A stretch of 64,000 nt of DNA from Maritimibacter harenae (GCF_009882975.1 NZ_WTUX01000019.1:427263-491262); one strand, 5' to 3'; shown: positions 41,379-50,655, counted from the first letter of the stretch. The notes: generated from the letters alone by a model not told the origin. A program made the numbers and translations.

Positions 41379-43418
41379 ATGCAGGCGGGCTATCTCGAAA
41401 AGCTCAACGACCGGCAGCGGCAGGCTGTCGAACACGGCGGGACGGGCGAGACCATGGCGCCGCCCCTCCTGGTGATCGCCGGGGCCGGGTCGGGCAAGAC
41501 CAGTACGCTCGCGCATCGCGTGGCGCACCTGCTGGTGAACGGCGCGGACCCGCGGCGAATTCTACTCATGACCTTCTCGCGCCGGGCCGCGGCCGAACTG
41601 ACCCGCCGGGTGGAACGGATCACGAAGGAGGCGATGGGCACGGGTTACGCCGCCGAGGCGCTGACCTGGGCGGGGACCTTCCATGCCATCGGGGCGCGGC
41701 TCCTGCGCGAAAACGCGCCGGCGATCGGGCTCGATCCGGATTTCTCCATCCATGACCGCGAAGACAGCGCCGACCTGATGAACCTCTGTCGGCATGGACT
41801 CGGTCTTACGGAGACGGATCAGCGGTTTCCGACCAAGGGCACCTGTCTCGCCATCTATTCCCGCGTCGTGAATGCCGAAGAACCGCTCGCCGAAACGCTC
41901 GCGCGGCATTTCCCGTGGTGCGCGCGGTGGGAGGCCGAGCTGAAACGGCTGTTCGGCGCTTACACCAGCGCCAAGCGCGAGCAGAACGTCCTGGATTACG
42001 ACGACCTCCTTCTCGCCTGGGCACAGGTGATGACGGATGCGGACTTCGCGGCCTGGCTCGGCGGGATGTGGGACCATGTCCTGATCGACGAATACCAGGA
42101 CACGAACCGCCTTCAGGCGCGCATCCTCTTGACGCTGAAACCCGAGGGCCGCGGGCTGACGGTGGTCGGGGACGATGCCCAGTCGATCTACGCCTTCCGC
42201 GCTGCCACCGTGCGCAACATCCTCGACTTCCCGTCCGCCTTCTCGCCGCAGGCGAGGGTGGTGACGCTCGACCGCAACTACCGGTCCACCAAGCCGATCC
42301 TCGCCGCCGCCAATGCCGTGATCGGCGCGGCGTCCGAACGCTTTGCCAAGAACCTCTGGACCGAGCGCGAGTCCGCGGAGAAGCCGCGCCTCGTCACCCT
42401 CGCCACCGAGATGGACCAGGCCCGGTTCATCGTCGACCGGGTGCTGGAGGACCGCGAGGCAGGTACGCGGCTGATGGATCAGGCGGTGCTCTTCCGAACG
42501 GCGAGCCACTCGGGTCAGCTCGAAGTCGAGCTGACCCGGCGCAACGTGCCCTTCGTGAAGTTCGGCGGGCTCAAGTTCCTCGACAGCGCCCATGTGAAGG
42601 ACCTGCTTGCCATGATGCGGTTCATCCAGAACCCGCGCGACCGGGTCGCCGGGTTCCGGGTGCTTCAGCTCCTGCCGGGAGTGGGTCCGAAGGCCGCGGG
42701 CCGGGTGCTCGATGCGCTGGCGCTTTCACCCGACGCCACGTTCGCGCTGGAGACGATGGAACCGCCGTCCCGCGCGGCTTCGGACTGGCCGGCATTGGTC
42801 AAGGCCCTGACGACCCGCACCGAATGGCCCGCGTCGCTGGGTCTGGCCCGTGCCTGGTACGACCCGCATCTCGACCGGATCCACGAGGACGCGGAGGCGA
42901 GACGCGCGGACCTGCTGCAACTGGAGCAGATCGCCGCCGGATATCCGACGCGCGAGGCCTTTCTCACGGAATTGACGCTCGATCCGCCCAGCGCCACGAG
43001 CGACCAGGCCGGTATTCCGCACCAAGACGAGGACTACCTGATCCTTTCGACCATCCATTCCGCCAAGGGCCAGGAGTGGAAATCCGTCTACCTGCTGAAC
43101 GCCGTCGACGGCTGCATCCCCTCCGATCTCGGCACCGGCACCACCGAGGAAATCGAGGAAGAGCGCCGCCTGCTCTACGTCGCGATGACGCGCGCGAAGG
43201 ATCGGCTGACGCTCGGCGTGCCGCTGCGGTTCTACGTCACGCAGCAGAAGCGCAACGGGGACCGCCACGTCTATGCCATGCGAACCCGGTTCATCCCGAA
43301 GTCCATGTTGGAGCACTTCGACTGCTGCACCTGGTCACCATCTCGCGAGAACGCCGTCCCGCCCCCGGCCCCGGGGCGGATCGACGTGGCACGCGGCCTG
43401 CAGGCGCTTTGGGAGTAG
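41379..43418 (+). CDS. UvrD/Rep-family superfamily 1A DNA helicase
   Basis: 679 aa, 3'-5' helicase layout in order: L-N-D-R-Q-R-Q-A-V (Q motif), A-G-A-G-S-G-K-T near residue 36, T-F-S-R-R-A-A-A-E-L, L-I-D-E-Y-Q-D-T-N, V-G-D-D-A-Q-S-I-Y-A-F-R, S-T-I-H-S-A-K-G-Q-E-W and Y-V-A-M-T-R-A-K-D-R-L. Shorter than UvrD (about 720-780), with no C-terminal Tudor-like tail. Probably a repair helicase induced by the SOS response through the LexA box just upstream. Confidence 0.93.
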   Translation: MQAGYLEKLNDRQRQAVEHGGTGETMAPPLLVIAGAGSGKTSTLAHRVAHLLVNGADPRRILLMTFSRRAAAELTRRVERITKEAMGTGYAAEALTWAGTFHAIGARLLRENAPAIGLDPDFSIHDREDSADLMNLCRHGLGLTETDQRFPTKGTCLAIYSRVVNAEEPLAETLARHFPWCARWEAELKRLFGAYTSAKREQNVLDYDDLLLAWAQVMTDADFAAWLGGMWDHVLIDEYQDTNRLQARILLTLKPEGRGLTVVGDDAQSIYAFRAATVRNILDFPSAFSPQARVVTLDRNYRSTKPILAAANAVIGAASERFAKNLWTERESAEKPRLVTLATEMDQARFIVDRVLEDREAGTRLMDQAVLFRTASHSGQLEVELTRRNVPFVKFGGLKFLDSAHVKDLLAMMRFIQNPRDRVAGFRVLQLLPGVGPKAAGRVLDALALSPDATFALETMEPPSRAASDWPALVKALTTRTEWPASLGLARAWYDPHLDRIHEDAEARRADLLQLEQIAAGYPTREAFLTELTLDPPSATSDQAGIPHQDEDYLILSTIHSAKGQEWKSVYLLNAVDGCIPSDLGTGTTEEIEEERRLLYVAMTRAKDRLTLGVPLRFYVTQQKRNGDRHVYAMRTRFIPKSMLEHFDCCTWSPSRENAVPPPAPGRIDVARGLQALWE

Positions 43419-43507
43419 GGTCCCGGGGGTGCAGTCGGCGTTACTGATTCAGGCGCCTGCAGCCGAAACACTTTGCCACCACTCCAGCGGAGGCGCGGCC
43501 CTGCGCC

Positions 43508-43975
43508 TCAGGCGCTTTCGTAGTGGCGTGCCCAGTTGTTGTAGCACTCGAACGTCTTGGGATAATCCGAAACGCGCTGGTCGCCGTACGCGCGCTTCCG
43601 CTTTTTCGAGCCGAGCGCCTCGCCGTATTCCTCGACCGGGACGTAATACAGGAACTTCAGCGTGCGCTTTGAGAATTGCCAGACGCCATTCTCGCGCCGG
43701 TATTCGTCGTCGTAGCGCACGCTGCCCACGAGCGTCTGACCGTTCCGGTGTGATTCCGCGTGGCAGAAACATTCGCCGGTGGCGCGGTTCCGGTCGGAGT
43801 CGTCGAAGGTGATGATGTTGTCGTGGGTCCAGTGGACCGAGATGTCGAGGACCTCGAAGCGTCCGCGATACATCTCCATAACGCCGTCGCGGCCAATGCC
43901 CTTCATCATGCCGTCCTGCGACACGACCTCGGCGTCCTCGGTGAAGACATCAAGCGAGTAGCGACCAGACATCAC
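43508..43975 (-). CDS. SnoaL/NTF2-like protein, probably N-terminally truncated
   Basis: 155 aa. The body reads like a SnoaL-like NTF2 fold: D-V-F-T-E-D-A-E-V-V, G-R-D-G-V-M-E-M-Y-R-G-R, then T-H-D-N-I-I-T-F and E-Y-R-R-E-N-G-V-W-Q-F. The first helix of the fold (about 20-25 residues) is missing: the frame continues open upstream, but there is no ATG, and it runs straight into a terminator. Start GTG/ATG at 43975/43972 is the only option. Probably a decayed or mis-started gene; substrate unknown. Confidence 0.6.
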   Translation of the reverse strand: MMSGRYSLDVFTEDAEVVSQDGMMKGIGRDGVMEMYRGRFEVLDISVHWTHDNIITFDDSDRNRATGECFCHAESHRNGQTLVGSVRYDDEYRRENGVWQFSKRTLKFLYYVPVEEYGEALGSKKRKRAYGDQRVSDYPKTFECYNNWARHYESA

Positions 43976-44037
43976 CGGCCGTTGACCGGCAAGGACAGGC
44001 GCGAACCGTTCTTCTGGCAGTACCCCGCGAACACGAA

Positions 44038-44067
44038 AAAGGGCCGCGTGTTTTCACGCGGCCCTTT
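44038..44067 (-). terminator. Terminator of the sugar-binding protein gene
   Basis: Minus strand AAAGGGCCGCGTG / CACGCGGCCCTTT, a perfect 13-bp stem with a 4-base loop and a T-rich tail (TTTTTCG), 40 bp past the stop codon of the binding-protein gene. On the other strand it would also end anything reading in. Confidence 0.9.
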
Positions 44068-44109
44068 CGATTGTCGAAGTCCGGCTTACGATTGTCGAAG
44101 TCCGGCTTA
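44068..44109. repeat. Perfect 21-bp tandem duplication
   Basis: Two identical 21-bp units back to back (44068-44088 and 44089-44109). The second includes the stop codon of the binding-protein gene; the first supplies a copy of the same stop in the same frame. It looks like a recent slippage or duplication event that leaves the protein unchanged. Confidence 0.85.
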
Positions 44110-45096
44110 CCAGGTGGGGCGCTCGAACTCGTCCACGTTCTCCGGCAGGACCTTGGGCGTTTCGATGCCCTGAAGCTCGGGCACTTCGATGCCGTTGGCC
44201 ACCTTGACCGCGGTCTGGATCGCGAGGATCGCGTCGTCGACCGGCGATTGCTTGTTCGAACCCGAGTGCCAGCCGGCCTTCATCGCATCCCAGCCTTCGC
44301 CGAACTGGTTGCAGGTCACGACCTTGACTTCGCCGGGCTCCTTGCCCGCGCCCTGAAGTGCGCTGATCACGCCAAGTCCCATGCCGTCGTCGAAGGCATA
44401 GACGCCGTCGATCTCGTCACCGAACTGCGTGAGGTAGGTCTCCATCACGGTCTGGGCCTTCTCCCGGTTCCATTCGGCGGTCTGGCTGGCCAGGATATTC
44501 ACGTCCGGGTAGCCGTCGGCCAGCCGGTCGAGGAAGCAGTTCTTGCGCAGGATCGACACCGAGTAGCCCGGCGTGCCCTCGACCACGACGATATTGCCTT
44601 CGCCCCCCAGTGCGTCGCCGAGCATCTCGGCGGCCTGTTCGGCCTGGGCGCAGTCGTCCGGTCCGGTATGGCCGACGATGTAGCGCCGCCCCGCCTCGCC
44701 GATGGGCGAGTTGGAGGTGATCACCGGGATGCCCGAGCGCGAGGCATTGCGGATCGCGGGGATCAGCGCGTTCTGCGACGTGGGCCACACGACCAGCGCG
44801 TCGGGGTTCTGCGAGGCCATGTCCTGGATCTGGTCGAACTGCACGGCCGGATCGCCCTGCGGGTCCATCACGGTGGCCTGGATGCCAAGCTCCTGGCTAT
44901 AGGCCTCGGCGGTCTCGGCATATTTGGCCTGGTAGGCGTTCGAACCGGGATACAGCACGGTGATGCCGATGCGCGTTTCCGAGAGCGGTTTCTTGAGCTC
45001 GCCGCCCAGCCATTCAGGCGCGTCCTGCGCCCCGGCGATCCCCGCGGAAACGGCGACGGAGACGGCAATCGCCAATGCCTTCTTCAATTGGGTCAT
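44107..45096 (-). CDS. Periplasmic sugar-binding protein of an ABC importer
   Basis: 329 aa. Signal peptide residues 1-23 (cleavage about A-G-A-Q). Mature type I periplasmic binding fold (RbsB/Peripla_BP_4): I-G-I-T-V-L-Y-P-G-S-N-A-Y, D-A-L-V-V-W-P-T-S, P-V-I-T-S-N-S-P and D-G-V-Y-A-F-D-D-G. Start 45096 has GGAGGA upstream. Divergent from the two permease genes; the 265-bp gap between them carries the TGTCCA motif. Substrate probably a sugar or polyol; cannot be named. Confidence 0.92.
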   Translation of the reverse strand: MTQLKKALAIAVSVAVSAGIAGAQDAPEWLGGELKKPLSETRIGITVLYPGSNAYQAKYAETAEAYSQELGIQATVMDPQGDPAVQFDQIQDMASQNPDALVVWPTSQNALIPAIRNASRSGIPVITSNSPIGEAGRRYIVGHTGPDDCAQAEQAAEMLGDALGGEGNIVVVEGTPGYSVSILRKNCFLDRLADGYPDVNILASQTAEWNREKAQTVMETYLTQFGDEIDGVYAFDDGMGLGVISALQGAGKEPGEVKVVTCNQFGEGWDAMKAGWHSGSNKQSPVDDAILAIQTAVKVANGIEVPELQGIETPKVLPENVDEFERPTW

Positions 45097-45202
45097 GTGT
45101 TTATCCTCCAAACGCTGCCCCTCCTCCTGAATGCACCCCGTCGGCAGCGGGTCGGGGCGCTTGCCTCTCCATGATCCGCAGACCGCACATCCAAACAATT
45201 CC

Positions 45203-45221
45203 TCAGATGTCCAAATCTGAC
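45203..45221. promoter_or_regulatory. Candidate operator, site 1
   Basis: TCAGAT-GTCCAA-ATCTGA is a perfect 6+6+6 inverted repeat; it contains TGTCCAAATCTGA, the motif shared with sites 2 and 3. It lies 107 bp before the binding-protein start and 141 bp before the permease start. Confidence 0.6.
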
Positions 45222-45361
45222 TTTACGCGAATTGCAGGCCGCGGAGCCGGTCCGCATGCCTTCGTCATCCCGACGGCTCGCAAAAGAGTCATTTTGGATT
45301 TTTCGGTCGTTCTTCGGACGCCGCGGTCTGGCTAACGTCGGGACAAGGAGGAGGTTCACAC

Positions 45362-46315
45362 ATGGAACAGAGGTTCAAGCGCCTGTTGCGCAGGCACGGA
45401 TTGGTGGTTGCGTTCCTGGTGTTTCTGGCAGGCGTCGCGTTCAACGCGGATGCCTTCCTGACGCCGGGCAACATCCTGGACGTGCTGCGGCAGGTCTCGA
45501 TCACCGGCATGATGGCCGTCGGCGTCACCTTCGTGGTCCTGACCGGACGGCTCGACCTGTCCGTGGGGTCGCTCCTGACCCTGCTCACGGTGATCGTCGT
45601 CGATCAGCACAACGTGGCCGGGCCATTCCCAGCGATCGTGATGACGCTGATCGCCGGGCTCTGCATCGGCGCCTTCAACGGGCTGCTCGTGGGTTTCGTC
45701 GGCCTCAACGCGCTGATCGTGACCCTTGCCATGCTTTCGTTCCTGCAGGGGCTCGTCCTGTTCTACTCCGGTGGTTCGAACGTCAACGTCGAGAACGCGC
45801 AGGACACCTGGTTCGCGGTCTTCGGACGGGGCGAGTTCCTGGGCCTGCCGCTGCCGGTCATCCTGTTCCTCGTGGGCGCCGTGATCGCGGGCCTTGTGCT
45901 TCAGTTCACCACCTTCGGGCGCCGGGTCTACGGCGTGGGTGGCAACGAGACCGCCAGCATCTTCTCGGGCATCGACGCGCGCTGGACGGTCTTCTGGACC
46001 TACGTGATCTCGGGCTTCACGACCGGCGTGGCCGCGATCATCATGGGCAGCCGCGTGATGGGGGCGCAGAACACCATCGGCCAGGGCTACGAGCTTACGG
46101 TGCTGGCGGGCGTCATCCTTGGCGGCACGTCGCTCCTGGGCGGGTCCGGCAGCATCTGGCGCACGGTCATCGGCATCTCGATGCTGGGTTTCATCCAGAA
46201 CGGACTGCTTCTTCTGGGCTTTCCCTACTACGTCCAATGGCTCGTCACCTGGGCCGTCATCATCGTCGCCGTCTGGATCGATCTGGGCGCCAAGCGCGGG
46301 AGGATCTTCGCATGA
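45362..46315 (+). CDS. ABC sugar transporter permease 1
   Basis: 317 aa, about ten membrane helices, RbsC/XylH type (BPD_transp_2). Signature G-R-L-D-L-S-V-G-S near residue 63 and V-I-L-G-G-T-S-L-L-G-G near residue 253. RBS AGGAGG just upstream. Stop overlaps the second permease start by 4 bp. First gene of a three-gene transporter operon. Confidence 0.93.
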   Translation: MEQRFKRLLRRHGLVVAFLVFLAGVAFNADAFLTPGNILDVLRQVSITGMMAVGVTFVVLTGRLDLSVGSLLTLLTVIVVDQHNVAGPFPAIVMTLIAGLCIGAFNGLLVGFVGLNALIVTLAMLSFLQGLVLFYSGGSNVNVENAQDTWFAVFGRGEFLGLPLPVILFLVGAVIAGLVLQFTTFGRRVYGVGGNETASIFSGIDARWTVFWTYVISGFTTGVAAIIMGSRVMGAQNTIGQGYELTVLAGVILGGTSLLGGSGSIWRTVIGISMLGFIQNGLLLLGFPYYVQWLVTWAVIIVAVWIDLGAKRGRIFA

Positions 46316-47289
46316 GCCACACATCCACGGTCACGACCGACAGATCGCCCGCGCTGGCCGCGCTGTCCTGGCTGCTGCGCAACCACATCTGGGTGTTCCT
46401 GGCCCTGACGATCATCGTCTTCTCGCTGGCGAGCCCCTATTTCCTGACCCTGAACAACCTGGGCAACATCCTGACCCAGGGGGCGTTCATCGGCATCCTC
46501 GCCATCGGCATGACGATGGTGATGATCGACGGCGAGATCGACCTGTCCGTCGGCGCCGTGCTCGCACTCGCCTCGGCGCTCGCCATCGGTTTGCAGGATC
46601 ACATGGGCGTCTGGCCCGCCGTCTTCCTTGGTCTGATGTCCGGCGCGGCGCTTGGTTTCCTCAACGGATCGCTCGTGGCGCTGTCGGGAATGCACTCCTT
46701 CATCGTCACGCTGGGCGGACTGATCGGCATCCGCGGGCTCGTCTTCGTCTACACCGGCGAGAATGCCCTCATGGTGCCCGACTTCAGCTATACCGAGATC
46801 CCCGAGATCTACCTGGGCCCCGTCTCTCTCACCGCGATCATCTTCTTCGGGCTGGCGCTCCTGTTCCAATGGGTGCTGTCGAGCACCCGGCACGGACGCG
46901 AAACCTACGCGGTGGGCGACAATATCGAGGCCGCGCATGACGCTGGCATCAACGTGAAGCGCCACAAGATCATCAATTTCACCCTGTGCGGCACGCTCGC
47001 CGCGGTCTGCGGCATCCTGCTTTCGATGCGCCTGGGCACGGCTGAACCAAACGCGGGCCGGATCTGGGAACTCTGGACGATCATCGCGGTCGTTCTGGGC
47101 GGCACGCGGCTCCAGGGCGGGTTCGGGAGCCTCTGGATGACAATCGGGGGCGTTCTGACGCTGGCCGTTCTGCGCAACGGACTGCGGCTTCTGAACACGC
47201 CCAACTACGTCGAACTGATGGTGATGGGGTCCGTGCTGATCCTTGCGCTGGTGCTCGACAAGATACTCAACCGCCGGGAGGCCACGTGA
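46312..47289 (+). CDS. ABC sugar transporter permease 2
   Basis: 325 aa, RbsC-type permease: G-E-I-D-L-S-V-G-A near residue 76 and A-V-V-L-G-G-T-R-L-Q-G-G near residue 260. Starts by ATGA overlap with permease 1 and ends by a 1-bp overlap with the ATPase gene, so all three are translationally linked. The two permeases are paralogous and probably pair as a heterodimer in the membrane. Confidence 0.93.
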   Translation: MSHTSTVTTDRSPALAALSWLLRNHIWVFLALTIIVFSLASPYFLTLNNLGNILTQGAFIGILAIGMTMVMIDGEIDLSVGAVLALASALAIGLQDHMGVWPAVFLGLMSGAALGFLNGSLVALSGMHSFIVTLGGLIGIRGLVFVYTGENALMVPDFSYTEIPEIYLGPVSLTAIIFFGLALLFQWVLSSTRHGRETYAVGDNIEAAHDAGINVKRHKIINFTLCGTLAAVCGILLSMRLGTAEPNAGRIWELWTIIAVVLGGTRLQGGFGSLWMTIGGVLTLAVLRNGLRLLNTPNYVELMVMGSVLILALVLDKILNRREAT

Positions 47290-48797
47290 TGAGCGACGTC
47301 GTTCTCAAAGTGAAGGACATCACCAAGACGTTTCCGGGGGTGAAGGCCCTGGACCGGGTGAGCTTCGACATACGCCCCGGAGAGGTCCACGCGCTCGTGG
47401 GCGAAAACGGGGCAGGCAAGTCCACTCTGATGAAGGCGCTGGCAGGGCTTCATCGCCCGGACGAGGGCCAGATCTTCTACCAGGGCGAGGCGATCGAGGT
47501 CGCGGGCCCTCTCGACGCGCGCCGCAAGGGTATCCTGCTGATCCACCAGGAGCTTTCGCTGTCGCCGGAACTGTCGGTGGCCGAAAACATCTATCTCGGC
47601 GCCTGGCCGACCAACCGCTTCGGGGTGCTCAAGAAACGCGAACTGCGCCGGGACGCGACCGCCGCGCTCGAGGCGCTGGGCTGTGGTTTCGGCCCGGATG
47701 TGCGCGTGGGCTCCCTGTCGGTCGCCAAACAGCAGATGGTCGAGATCGCCCGCGCGGAAGCCTTTCGCGCCAACGTGGTCATCTTCGATGAACCCACCGC
47801 GTCGCTCACCGACAGCGAGAAGGACCAGCTGTTCCATACGATCCGCGGCCTGAAGGCACGCGGCGTCGGCATCGTCTACATCTCGCACAAGATGGACGAG
47901 ATCTTCGACATCACCGACCGGATCACGGTGCTGCGCGATGGCCAGGTGCAGGGCACGGTGGACACGCGTGACACCGACCTCAACCAGATCACACGTATGA
48001 TGATCGGCCGCACGCTGGACACCTATTTCGTGAAGGCCAAGGCCGAATTCGGGGCCGAGGTGCTTCGGGTCGAGGGGCTGAGCAACCGGCCCCTCTTCGA
48101 GGACGTGTCCTTTTCCGTGCGTGAAGGCGAGGTGTTGGGACTTTACGGCCTTGTCGGCGCCGGGCGTTCCGAACTCGTCGAGACGATCTTCGGCGTGCGC
48201 AGGGCGGATGCCGGCAAGCTGTTCTGGAAGGAAGGCGAGATCGAACTGCCCACACCGCGCCAGTCGATCGACATGGGCATGGCGCTGGTCCCCGAAAGCC
48301 GCAAGGAACAGGGACTCGTCCTCATGATGGGCGGGCGCGAAAACACGTCGCTCCCGCACCTGCGACTGTTCTCCGAGGTTTCGGTGATGAACCGGGCCAA
48401 GGAAATGGCGGTGTTCGAGAAATACCGCTCTGCGCTTTCGATCAAGACGACCGGCCCCGACCAGGCCGTTTCCCAGCTGTCGGGGGGCAACCAGCAGAAG
48501 TTCGTGCTGGCCAAGTGGCTCTGCGCCGATCCCAAGCTGATCATCCTCGACGAGCCGACGCGGGGCATCGACGTGGGTTCGAAATCCGCAATCCACGAAC
48601 TGATCGCGGAGCTCGCCGAACAAGGGCTCGCCGTGATCGTGATCTCCTCGGAGATGCCCGAGGTGCTTGGCGTCAGCCACCGGGTGCTTGCCATGTCGGA
48701 AGGATCGGTGGTGGCCGAGTTCGAGGGCGCGGCGATGACCGAGGAGCACCTGATCGACGCGGTTTCCCATGCGCGCGAACCGGTGGCGGCAGAGTGA
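47289..48797 (+). CDS. ABC sugar transporter dual ATPase (RbsA/MglA type)
   Basis: 502 aa with two ABC domains. N-terminal domain: Walker A G-E-N-G-A-G-K-S-T near residue 40 and full E-P-T Walker B. C-terminal domain: degenerate loop G-L-V-G-A-G-R-S-E and signature L-S-G-G-N-Q-Q-K, as usual for the RbsA/MglA/XylG class. Powers uptake with the two permeases and the binding protein. A GTG one codon earlier is an alternative start. Ends the operon; a terminator follows. Confidence 0.94.
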   Translation: MSDVVLKVKDITKTFPGVKALDRVSFDIRPGEVHALVGENGAGKSTLMKALAGLHRPDEGQIFYQGEAIEVAGPLDARRKGILLIHQELSLSPELSVAENIYLGAWPTNRFGVLKKRELRRDATAALEALGCGFGPDVRVGSLSVAKQQMVEIARAEAFRANVVIFDEPTASLTDSEKDQLFHTIRGLKARGVGIVYISHKMDEIFDITDRITVLRDGQVQGTVDTRDTDLNQITRMMIGRTLDTYFVKAKAEFGAEVLRVEGLSNRPLFEDVSFSVREGEVLGLYGLVGAGRSELVETIFGVRRADAGKLFWKEGEIELPTPRQSIDMGMALVPESRKEQGLVLMMGGRENTSLPHLRLFSEVSVMNRAKEMAVFEKYRSALSIKTTGPDQAVSQLSGGNQQKFVLAKWLCADPKLIILDEPTRGIDVGSKSAIHELIAELAEQGLAVIVISSEMPEVLGVSHRVLAMSEGSVVAEFEGAAMTEEHLIDAVSHAREPVAAE

Positions 48798-48896
48798 AAC
48801 ACATGTACCGGTGGCGCGAACTCGAGTGCCGCGCGCTGCCTTCTGCTTGCGCCGGTGGTGGGCCACGACGGACAAGGCGCGAGTCGACCATCGAAC

Positions 48897-48926
48897 GGGC
48901 CGCGCGGGATCACGCGGCCCTTTTTT
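48897..48926 (+). terminator. Terminator of the transporter operon
   Basis: GGGCCGCG-CGGGATCA-CGCGGCCC followed by TTTTTT, about 100 bp after the ATPase stop. On the minus strand it also stands past the end of the regulator gene, so it may work for both. Confidence 0.85.
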
Positions 48927-48951
48927 CGTGCCCGTTCGCTGAAACCGGCGC

Positions 48952-50655
48952 TCAGTAGTGTCCGCGTTCGCGCATGATCGCGTCGATCCGGTTCTGCGAC
49001 CGGGCCAGCGCTTCGTCGACGCCCTGCGCGCGTTGCAGCATCATGTGGATCTCCTCGCCCAACACGTTGAGCACCGCGCTGAACTCCGGGATCGGCGGGC
49101 GCGGCCAGGACTGAAGCTCGCCGCGGCGTTCCATGCCGTCGACCTTGCTGATGATCTCGCTGCTGGCCTGCACCTCGGGGTCCGCGCTGGTCGAGAAGCG
49201 CGGGCTCGTCAGGTTGCCGTTCAGCACGTTCCACTTCAGCATCTCGGGGCGCGTGAGGAACTCCAGCACCTTCCAGGACGCCTTGCGCCGTGACGGGTCG
49301 AGCCCGGCGGGAATGGCCAGGGAGAACCCGCCGATCGGGGTGACCGTGCGGCAGCCGGGGGCATGGGGATGGGGCAGGAAGGTCACCTTGCCGTGGGCCG
49401 GGGCGTGTTCGTTCTTCTCGAAGGCGGCGGCGCGGATGCTCCAGCCGTAGGTCATCGCCGCCTCGCCGCGCGAGAAGATGGCGATGCGCCGATCCCAGTT
49501 GCACACCAGGCTTTCCTTGTGGGCGTAGGCCGAGAGCTCCAGCAGGAACTCGGCCGCGCGCCGGGCCGGGTCGGTGTCGAGCATGGGGCGGTAATTGTCC
49601 TTCTCGATCACCGTCAGGTCGAATTCGTCGCCCAGCGGCGTGAGGTTGATGATCGGCTGACCGAAATCCGCAAGCGTCTGCACGAAGGTATGAGCGACCG
49701 GCGTGCCCTTGCCGAAATTCATCACGATACCGGACAGGCCGAAGCCGGCCCGGTGCAGCGCGCGGGCCGAAAAGAGCACGTCATCGGTGGTCTTGGGGAT
49801 CGGCAGTCCCGCTTCGGCGAACAGGTCGGACCGGCAGAAAAGAAGTTCCGCGGTCGGCTGGATCGGCAGGCCATATTGGTTCTTGTTCCAGGACGAGCCG
49901 CGATAGGCCGCGCTGTGGAAGTCGGACGGGTTGTAGCGCTCTTCCTGCATGAGCTCGTCCAGCGGGTCGATCACGCCCTCCGTGGCGAGCTGGCCGATCC
50001 ACGGCAGGTCGACCGCGACGAGATCGTATTTCGAAACCGGACGTTTCGCGTTTTCCATGATCTCGCCGTGCAGCTCGTCGAGCGGCAGGTTCACGATCTC
50101 GATGCTCGTGCCGCACAGTTCGTCCAGATTGGACGAGTATTCACTCAGCGTCTTGAAGGTCGGGTCGATAGGGCAAAGGATGCGTATCGTGCGGTCGATC
50201 CCGACGCCCGAGCGCATCGCCGAAGGGTAGGGCAGGATGCGCGAGGCCATGTAGTAGCCGCCGAAGTAGAAATCGCCGATTTCCCCGTCGCCGTTTCGAA
50301 AGCCGAAGGTGTTGCCGACCATCGCCTTGAGCTGCAGCGCGAAGCTTTCGAATTCCTCGATCAGCTTGCGTGTCGGGTGAAGCGAGAAGGACTTCCCGGT
50401 CTTTGATTTCGGGCGTTTGTGCAGGAGCCCTTCGTCCATCAGCTCCGAAATCCGCCGCATGGCGGTGCCGTAGGGCACGTCGGCGGCCATCGCCGCTGAC
50501 GTCACGGTCAGCAGCTTTCCCTCGAGGTGTCGGCGCATTGCGTAGGAGATGATGTTCCAGCGCGGATCGACCGTGGCGAGCGGGGTCCGCTTCTCGGATA
50601 TCTCGCGGTTGGAATCCACGAAATTCAGGATGCGTAGCAGTTCCTCACGCGTCAT
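48952..50655 (-). CDS. Winged-helix regulator fused to an ABC-type solute-binding domain
   Basis: 567 aa, no signal peptide and no membrane helix, so cytosolic. Residues ~25-105 form a winged helix (L-T-V-T-S-A-A-M-A-A-D-V-P-Y-G-T-A-M-R-R recognition helix, wing K-R-P-K-S-K-T-G-K). Residues ~145-555 are a full SBP_bac_1-type fold (I-R-I-L-C-P-I-D-P, Y-D-L-V-A-V-D-L-P-W, Y-G-L-P-I-Q-P, P-I-G-G-F-S-L-A-I-P), which normally sits in the periplasm. It therefore looks like a one-component sensor that binds the imported sugar in the cytosol. Start ATG 50655 with GGAGGA. Sits between transporter and oxidation genes. Functional role inferred. Confidence 0.85.
   Translation of the reverse strand: MTREELLRILNFVDSNREISEKRTPLATVDPRWNIISYAMRRHLEGKLLTVTSAAMAADVPYGTAMRRISELMDEGLLHKRPKSKTGKSFSLHPTRKLIEEFESFALQLKAMVGNTFGFRNGDGEIGDFYFGGYYMASRILPYPSAMRSGVGIDRTIRILCPIDPTFKTLSEYSSNLDELCGTSIEIVNLPLDELHGEIMENAKRPVSKYDLVAVDLPWIGQLATEGVIDPLDELMQEERYNPSDFHSAAYRGSSWNKNQYGLPIQPTAELLFCRSDLFAEAGLPIPKTTDDVLFSARALHRAGFGLSGIVMNFGKGTPVAHTFVQTLADFGQPIINLTPLGDEFDLTVIEKDNYRPMLDTDPARRAAEFLLELSAYAHKESLVCNWDRRIAIFSRGEAAMTYGWSIRAAAFEKNEHAPAHGKVTFLPHPHAPGCRTVTPIGGFSLAIPAGLDPSRRKASWKVLEFLTRPEMLKWNVLNGNLTSPRFSTSADPEVQASSEIISKVDGMERRGELQSWPRPPIPEFSAVLNVLGEEIHMMLQRAQGVDEALARSQNRIDAIMRERGHY

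Noticed and set aside
43490-43509. GAGGCGC/GCGCCTC hairpin between the helicase and the SnoaL-like gene
   Set aside because: Short stem, no T-run on either side and it overlaps the SnoaL stop codon; could be a bidirectional terminator but not supported.
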